Positions 59,424-64,000 of a stretch of DNA of 64,000 bases are shown piece by piece. Source of the DNA: Oceanicaulis sp. (lineage in GTDB: Bacteria > Pseudomonadota > Alphaproteobacteria > Caulobacterales > Maricaulaceae); assembly GCA_040112665.1 (NCBI GenBank), contig CP157796.1:1614813-1678812 (forward strand), read 5' to 3'. Position numbers and translations under genes: made by a program. Under the pieces are notes generated by a model. The model worked only from the letters and a program-made list of their open reading frames with translations, had not been told where the DNA came from and did no database searches. Position 1 is the first letter of the stretch. Every line of letters starts with the position of its first letter.

Positions 59424-60299
59424 TCAGTCCCGCGGCGCAGGCGGCGGCGGGGGCGGGGTGGGCGCGCCGGCAAGCCGGCTTTCATGCTCGGCCAGCAGCT
59501 CGTCCAGGGCCGAGCCGGTCACTTCCTCGCCGTCCACCCAAGCGCGGACTTCCCCGTTATTGCGGCGGATGCGCACCTCGCGGCGCTCGCCTGGACCGCC
59601 CAGCGCTTCGAGCCGTTCGGCGAGCTCCGCGCGCTCCGCCCGGAGCTCTTCGAGCGCCTCTTCCAGCTCGGCACGGCGTTCGTTGTCGAGCTCGACCCGT
59701 TCGCCGCCGTCATGAACCCAGCCGCGTTCCAGCGCGCGTTCGATCCCGCGTGCGCCGGACTCGATCCCCCGCAGTCCTTGCGCCAGGCCGAAACGCTCCA
59801 TCCGCGCGCCGAAGGCTTCAGCGTCGTGACCACGCTCCGCGGCGCGCTCGGCCAGACGCTCGGCGTGCCGGGCCATGCGTTCGGCGTGACGCTCCATGCG
59901 CTCGGCGTGGCGTTCGATCCCGGCTTCGTCGAAGTCGAGCTCGCCCTCGAAATCAAAGTCGAAATCGGAGTTTGCAAACGCCACGACCATGGCGTCGCGG
60001 GCGAAGCCGTTGGCGAGCGCGGCCATGGCCTCGGCGAAGGCTTCGATCTCGCCCTCGTCCCAAAGCTCGTCTTCGAGGATTTCCAGCCTGAGATCGACGG
60101 TCTTGCGGTCGCTGCGCTCGATGGCGCGCTCGATCGCCTCGGCGGCGTCTCCGCCGTCGCCGATGGCGATACGCTCGCCGTTGACGATGAGGATGCGCGT
60201 GTTGCGCTCCGCGCCGGCGAGGTCGGCTTCCTGGGCGCCGGCGGTGGCGCAGGCGACGATGAGCGGGGCGGCCGCACAGGCGGCGAGAAAATGTTTCAT
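59424..60299 (-). CDS. secreted coiled-coil protein with RHAER repeats
   Basis: A protein of 291 residues. The signal ending PLIVACATAGAQ may be a lipobox (IVAC). A compact start (RNTRILIVNGERIAIGDGGD) is followed by an acidic helix, a striking ANSDFDFDFEGELDFDEAG segment, then tandem heptads based on ERHAERM (four copies around 59860-59930). A second coiled coil (AELEEALEELRAERAELAER) and a Pro-run before the C-terminus complete it. It would form an elongated envelope rod. No domain is recognised. Confidence 0.7.
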   Translation of the reverse strand: MKHFLAACAAAPLIVACATAGAQEADLAGAERNTRILIVNGERIAIGDGGDAAEAIERAIERSDRKTVDLRLEILEDELWDEGEIEAFAEAMAALANGFARDAMVVAFANSDFDFDFEGELDFDEAGIERHAERMERHAERMARHAERLAERAAERGHDAEAFGARMERFGLAQGLRGIESGARGIERALERGWVHDGGERVELDNERRAELEEALEELRAERAELAERLEALGGPGERREVRIRRNNGEVRAWVDGEEVTGSALDELLAEHESRLAGAPTPPPPPPAPRD

Positions 60300-60483
60300 G
60301 GCGAAATCTCCCTGTAAGCCCCGCCAGACTGACCCGCCTCACATTACGCCGCCTCGTCCGCAGGCTTAATTCGTCGTCATGGGCGGGAAAGGCGCGCCGG
60401 CGTGGACCTCGCCCGCCAGCGCCGGTATCGTCTCGGCTGACGGACAGACGGACCTGCGCGAGGGGCGCGGGCGAGGGGCGACA

Positions 60484-61599
60484 ATGACCATCACACTCGA
60501 CCGGCGCCGCTTTGTCGGCGCGGCCGCGGGCCTGGGGCTCGCCTCGATGACTGGCGCGACCGCTGCGGCGTCGTCCTCCTGGGCCGACGCGCCGCTGGAG
60601 CGTCTGGTCGGACGGATGCTGATCCTGGGCTTTCTCGGCGATGCGCCGGGGGGCGGGGACACCGACGCGCTGACCGATCATCTCGCCGAAGGCCGGGTCG
60701 GCGGGGCGCTGTTCCTGCGCCATAACGCGCGCTCGCGGGCGGGTATTGAAGGGCTGACCGCGCAGTTTCGCGCCGCCGCGCCGGACGCCTTCCTGTCGGT
60801 CGATCAGGAGGGCGGCTTCGTTCAGCGCCTGAGCGGAGACATGGGCTATTACAAGATCCCCACCGCCTCGGCCCTCGTCGAAGCCGGTCCCGAAGCCGCG
60901 CGCGCCGCGTTCGACCGGGGCGCGGAGGAGCTGGCTGCGGCCGGGTTCAACATGAACCTCGCCCCGATCGCGGACCTTCATCAGGACGGCAACGCCGTCA
61001 TCGCCCGCTGGGAGCGCGCCTTCGGCGACGACCCGGCCGCGGTGGCGCAGTATTGCGCCCTGTTCGTCGAGGCGATGGAGGCGCGCCGCATCGCCTGTTC
61101 GATCAAGCACTTCCCCGGCCACGGCCGTTCGATCGGCGACAGCCATGACGGCTATGTCGACCTCACCGAAACCTGGAGCTTTGAAGAGGTCGAGCCCTTC
61201 GCCCGGCTGATCGACACCGATCACGCGCATCTGATCATGGGCGGGCATCTGGTCAATGAGCGCCTCGACCCCGAAGGCCTGCCCGCCACGCTCAGCCGGC
61301 CCATGCTGCGCGGCCTGCTGCGCCAGGCGATGGGCTATTCCGGCGCGATCATCACCGACGATCTCGACATGGGTGCGATCCGCTCGCACTACAGCCGGGA
61401 GGAGGCGATCGTGCGCTCGATCGCAGCGGGCAACGATCTCCTGCTGATCTCGAACTCGGCGGACGCCGATCCCGACCTGCCCCGCCGGGCGGTCGACTGG
61501 GTGGGCGCGGCGGTCGAGCGCGGCGATCTGACGATGGATCGCCTCGTCGAAGCGAGCATCCGCATCGACGCGCTGCACCAGATCACCGATCCGGTCTAG
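60484..61599 (+). CDS. Tat-exported GH3 beta-N-acetylhexosaminidase (NagZ-like)
   Basis: A protein of 371 residues from the ATG at 60484. The twin-arginine-type signal LDRRRFVGAAAGLGLASMTG precedes a GH3 domain: FLSVDQEGGFVQRLSGD, NMNLAPIADLHQDGNAVIA, CSIKHFPGHGRSIGDSHDGY (NagZ motif with the catalytic His) and IITDDLDMGAI, which contains the nucleophile Asp. Canonical NagZ is cytoplasmic and acts on recycled muropeptides; an exported form would act on peptidoglycan or chitin fragments in the periplasm or outside. Confidence 0.9.
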   Translation: MTITLDRRRFVGAAAGLGLASMTGATAAASSSWADAPLERLVGRMLILGFLGDAPGGGDTDALTDHLAEGRVGGALFLRHNARSRAGIEGLTAQFRAAAPDAFLSVDQEGGFVQRLSGDMGYYKIPTASALVEAGPEAARAAFDRGAEELAAAGFNMNLAPIADLHQDGNAVIARWERAFGDDPAAVAQYCALFVEAMEARRIACSIKHFPGHGRSIGDSHDGYVDLTETWSFEEVEPFARLIDTDHAHLIMGGHLVNERLDPEGLPATLSRPMLRGLLRQAMGYSGAIITDDLDMGAIRSHYSREEAIVRSIAAGNDLLLISNSADADPDLPRRAVDWVGAAVERGDLTMDRLVEASIRIDALHQITDPV

Positions 61600-61756
61600 A
61601 GAACGCCTCAAGCACCTGCTTTAAAACGCCTTCCTGCTCGGGGCGTCACACCCGGGCGGCGTTCGCTCGCGCGCTGCACGTGCGGGCGTCGGCGCGGTGC
61701 GAATTTCGCAGACGGGGCGTTGATCCGTACGCGGACAGCCCTTATGTGACATTTTT

Positions 61757-62488
61757 ATGAAAGCCAGTTTCGTCGCCCTCTGCCTCGCCGTGCTGCTTCC
61801 CGGAGCGGCGCTCGCACAAACCGTCAGCAGCGTTTCCGGTCCCGATATCAAGGCCGGCGAGCGCGAACTCGAATACCGTCTGGGCGCAGCGTTTGGCGAA
61901 ACCGTGGACGACGCGGCGTTCGCGCACCGTGTTCACTATCAGCAGGCGATCAACGAGCGACTGCGCTGGCGGGTGCGCGGGCTCTGGCGCGATCCGTCCG
62001 GCGCGGGGATCACCCTGGATCATGTCCAGGGCGAGCTGCACCTGCAGCTGATCGAGCCGACGCCGTCAGGCTATTCCAGCGGCCTGCGCTTTAACGCGCG
62101 CGCCGCCGTGCGCGACGGCGCGCCTGACGAGCTCGGCGTGACCTGGCTTCATCAATGGCGGCTCGACGAGAGCTGGCGCGTGCGTGCGATGGCGTCCGTG
62201 GATCGCGAACTCGGTGCGGGCGCCTCGGACGACTGGTTCCTGGAGGCGCGCGCAAGCGTCTACAGGTCGTTCGGAGACGGGTTCGCGCTCGGCGTCGAGA
62301 GCTTCAACGATTTCGGCGCCATGGGCGTGAGCTTCGGCAGTTTCGACGACCAGAGCCACCAGCTGGGCCCGGTCGTGAGCGGGGAGATCGACGCGGCGGG
62401 TCTGGAATGGTCGGTGGGCGTGCTGTTCGGGCTGTCGGACGGCGCCGACGATCAGGACCTGATGCTGCGCCTCGAGCGCGCGCTCTGA
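61757..62488 (+). CDS. secreted beta-rich protein, probable outer-membrane barrel
   Basis: A protein of 243 residues with a clear signal peptide (FVALCLAVLLPGAALAQ). The rest alternates polar and hydrophobic residues in strand-sized blocks (ERELEYRLGAAFGETVDDAA, RLRWRVRGLWRDPSGAG, DESWRVRAMASVDRELGAG, WSVGVLFGLSDGADDQDLML), typical of a small outer-membrane barrel. The last residues RLERAL lack the usual terminal Phe. Function unknown. It is followed by an AT-rich intergenic stretch with repeats. Confidence 0.7.
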   Translation: MKASFVALCLAVLLPGAALAQTVSSVSGPDIKAGERELEYRLGAAFGETVDDAAFAHRVHYQQAINERLRWRVRGLWRDPSGAGITLDHVQGELHLQLIEPTPSGYSSGLRFNARAAVRDGAPDELGVTWLHQWRLDESWRVRAMASVDRELGAGASDDWFLEARASVYRSFGDGFALGVESFNDFGAMGVSFGSFDDQSHQLGPVVSGEIDAAGLEWSVGVLFGLSDGADDQDLMLRLERAL

Positions 62489-62565
62489 GCGCCGCCCTTC
62501 TCAGGCGGCGCCGAAGGCGTCGGACGCTGTTGCTTTGAGTATTCATCGGGCCGGCTGCGCCGTTG

Positions 62566-62576
62566 TAATATCGCCT
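62566..62576 (+). repeat. direct repeat TAATATCGCCT, copy 1
   Basis: An 11-base direct repeat recurring 65 bases downstream (62631-62641) in the AT-rich promoter region of the gene at 62718. A related ATATCGCCTATAT lies before dsbD at 54348-54360. It may be a regulator-binding site. Confidence 0.35.
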
Positions 62577-62630
62577 ATGCGTCCGATCAGGGCGACGTTC
62601 CGATTATCCGGAATTGCTACGGAAAAGCGA

Positions 62631-62641
62631 TAATATCGCCT
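62631..62641 (+). repeat. direct repeat TAATATCGCCT, copy 2
   Basis: Second copy of the 11-base repeat, 77 bases before the start at 62718. The stretch between the copies is unusually AT-rich for this genome, as expected of a promoter. Confidence 0.35.
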
Positions 62642-62717
62642 GGAACATCATTCTCATTGAGTGTTCGTTCCCGGTTCTCTAAACCGCGATTTCACGGGTG
62701 ATTTACTGGGGGGGATC

Positions 62718-63698
62718 GTGGTTAGAACGGCGTTGGCCGCATGTTTTGCGGCGTTGCTTTGCGAGTCGGCTGCATCCGCGCAGATTTTCGGTTTTGGCGG
62801 CGAGGCGGGCCAGGTTCAGCCCGACGCGGCGCCGCGTTACGGACAGCATGTTTTCGGGACCGGCGGCGAGCCCGATCCCTATGTCATCGCGATCCGCTCC
62901 GGCGGTGATTACGCGGCGCGCCGGTCCGGCTTTCCCGACCGCTGCTACGGCGTCGTCACCGAAGAACCCACCATCGTGCTCGATCATGTGGGCGGTGCGC
63001 CCTCGCTGAGCATCTTCACGGCCGGCCGGGCCGACACGACCCTCGCGATCATCGATCCGTCCGGCGCCTGGCGCTGCGACGACGACGGGGCGGGCCGGGG
63101 CACGAACGCCGCGCTGACCTACCGGTCGCCGCAGCCAGGGCTTTACCGGATCTGGGTCGGCGATTTCAGCGACCGCGAGTCCAATTCGACCCTTGTGATC
63201 TCGGAAAGCTCGCCCTTCGCCCACCCTATCGGCCGGCCGAACGCGCGCGCGCAGACGACCCCGGCTGTAGAGCTGAGCCTCGCGCCAGGGTTCACGCCCG
63301 ATCCGCTCACCATCGACGTACGCACCGGCTACGGCGTCGAGCTCGGTTCGCTCGACGTGTACGGCGAGGAGCAGTGGGGGCGTTGCTCCGGATCGGTGGG
63401 CGAGACGCCCAGCGCGGTGGTGGACTGGGCCGGTGGCGGCACGCTCTCCTTCGTGGCGGACGGCGAGTACGACTACGTCATGGACGTCCGGCCGCCCTCG
63501 GGCGAAGCGATCTGCAATGACGACGTCGGCGAATTCGACGAGCGGGCCGGCCTGACCTTCGAAAACGCGGAAGCCGGCTTCTACAGAATCTATGTCGGGC
63601 TGTTCTTTGGGGGAAACAGCGAGGTGGACGCCACGCTCACGATCTCCAACGGCCCGATCGTGGTCGACGACCGCCCGTTCAACCCCGGTTGGCCGTAG
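62718..63698 (+). CDS. secreted protein with two tandem PPC-like beta domains
   Basis: A protein of 326 residues from a GTG at 62718 preceded by a run of G as ribosome site. A signal peptide (VRTALAACFAALLCESAASA) is followed by two homologous domains of about 130 residues. Each has a Cys pair and ends in a similar motif: CYGVV ... WRCDDDGAG ... PGLYRIWVGDF in the first; RCSGSVGE ... EAICNDDVGE ... AGFYRIYVGLF in the second. This resembles bacterial pre-peptidase C-terminal domains that carry secreted enzymes. No catalytic domain is attached. Confidence 0.7.
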   Translation: MVRTALAACFAALLCESAASAQIFGFGGEAGQVQPDAAPRYGQHVFGTGGEPDPYVIAIRSGGDYAARRSGFPDRCYGVVTEEPTIVLDHVGGAPSLSIFTAGRADTTLAIIDPSGAWRCDDDGAGRGTNAALTYRSPQPGLYRIWVGDFSDRESNSTLVISESSPFAHPIGRPNARAQTTPAVELSLAPGFTPDPLTIDVRTGYGVELGSLDVYGEEQWGRCSGSVGETPSAVVDWAGGGTLSFVADGEYDYVMDVRPPSGEAICNDDVGEFDERAGLTFENAEAGFYRIYVGLFFGGNSEVDATLTISNGPIVVDDRPFNPGWP

Positions 63699-63709
63699 GA
63701 CTGGAGCGC

Positions 63710-64000
63710 ATGATGAAATCGGTTTTCGCACTCGCCGCGCTCCTCGCCGGCCTTTTCTCCGCCGCCGCGTTCGGCCAGCAAGCGCCGTTCTACGGCCAGC
63801 ACCTGTCCGGCGAGTACGGGCTGTACGACCAGTCGGGCGCGCGCGTGTGCACCGTGCGGCTGACCGACCAATTCAACCAGCTTCGCGAGACGTTCCAGAT
63901 GGATGCGCGCGACTGCCCCGAACCGATCGCATCCGCCGCCCGCTGGGAGCTTGAACGCGGGATGGGGACGGGCCGCCATCAGATCGCTTTCTGGTCTGGC
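63710..64000 (+). CDS. secreted protein, possibly AprI/Inh protease-inhibitor-like, truncated by window end
   Basis: An ATG at 63710 (or 63713) opens a frame that runs off the right edge, with 97 residues visible. The signal peptide is SVFALAALLAGLFSAAAFGQ. The mature start LSGEYGLYDQSGARVCTVRL then DCPEPIASAARWELERGMG has the Cys spacing and Trp of AprI/Inh-type inhibitors (G-x-W/Y-x-L ... C-x-V-x-L ... C ... W). The match is suggestive only. It follows the PPC-like gene by eleven bases, so they are probably co-transcribed. Confidence 0.55.
   Translation, partial: MMKSVFALAALLAGLFSAAAFGQQAPFYGQHLSGEYGLYDQSGARVCTVRLTDQFNQLRETFQMDARDCPEPIASAARWELERGMGTGRHQIAFWSG

Overview
The window is a GC-rich (roughly two-thirds G+C), densely coded piece of an alphaproteobacterial chromosome. 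The combination of FtsEX/PlsC/DUF2125 genes, a TIGR02302-type giant envelope protein next to argH, a SapC-family protein, PhaR/PhaB and a ZnuD-type receptor suits the Maricaulales/Hyphomonadaceae (Oceanicaulis or Maricaulis relatives). That placement is inferred from gene content, since no rRNA is present. About 72 protein genes are supported. I see no tRNA, rRNA, CRISPR array or prophage. One complete insertion sequence (IS481 family) is present.

Layout. 1-2.5 kb: an ArnT-like glycosyltransferase (cut by the window edge) divergent from a GT2 polyprenyl-phosphate glycosyltransferase. 2.5-8 kb: polyhydroxyalkanoate genes phaR and phaB, small conserved proteins, and gloB. 8-19.8 kb: a housekeeping block with a methyltransferase, hisC, DUF2125, plsC, YdcF, ftsX, ftsE, a zinc-ribbon protein, a TIGR02302 protein, a lipoprotein, argH and tlpA. 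tyrC and lysA, which I would expect in such a block, are absent from it. 19.8-27.8 kb: an APC permease, etfBA, YceI, a cobalamin adenosyltransferase, a beta-lactamase-like hydrolase and a HIG1 protein. 27.9-29.6 kb: a TetR regulator followed by the IS481 element.

29.6-36.6 kb is the most accessory-looking part. It is one leftward run encoding an isochorismatase-like amidase, two PuuE-like polysaccharide-deacetylase-fold hydrolases, a YjbR protein, a Tat-exported nitrilase homologue that has lost its catalytic Cys and Lys, an EamA exporter and a Rieske oxygenase. A RHH/PIN toxin-antitoxin pair sits inside it. This looks like an uncharacterised pathway for a cyclic amide, imide or N-heterocycle. 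36.8-43.4 kb: a CpeT-like/DUF1838 pair, a sodium-solute symporter, DUF1330, GNAT, threonine aldolase, lipocalin and DUF3299. 43.5-44.1 kb is a gene-free stretch with two strong terminators, a candidate non-coding RNA locus.

44-64 kb: a palindrome-controlled membrane protein, dps, aspC with a degenerate prephenate-dehydratase-like gene, a TonB-like protein, zur divergent from a His-rich ZnuD receptor with a probable Zur box between them, OmpW, SapC, a ScsB/DsbD reductase with a thioredoxin-like partner, hisS, a coiled-coil lipoprotein-like protein, a Tat-exported NagZ-type GH3 enzyme, and three small secreted or outer-membrane proteins.

A recurring architectural feature is that six convergent gene pairs overlap by exactly the four bases CTAG, so one site supplies both TAG stop codons. 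The IS481 element has inserted into a seventh such site. Its CCTAGG target duplication restores the stop codons of both neighbours and also supplies the stop codon of the transposase itself.
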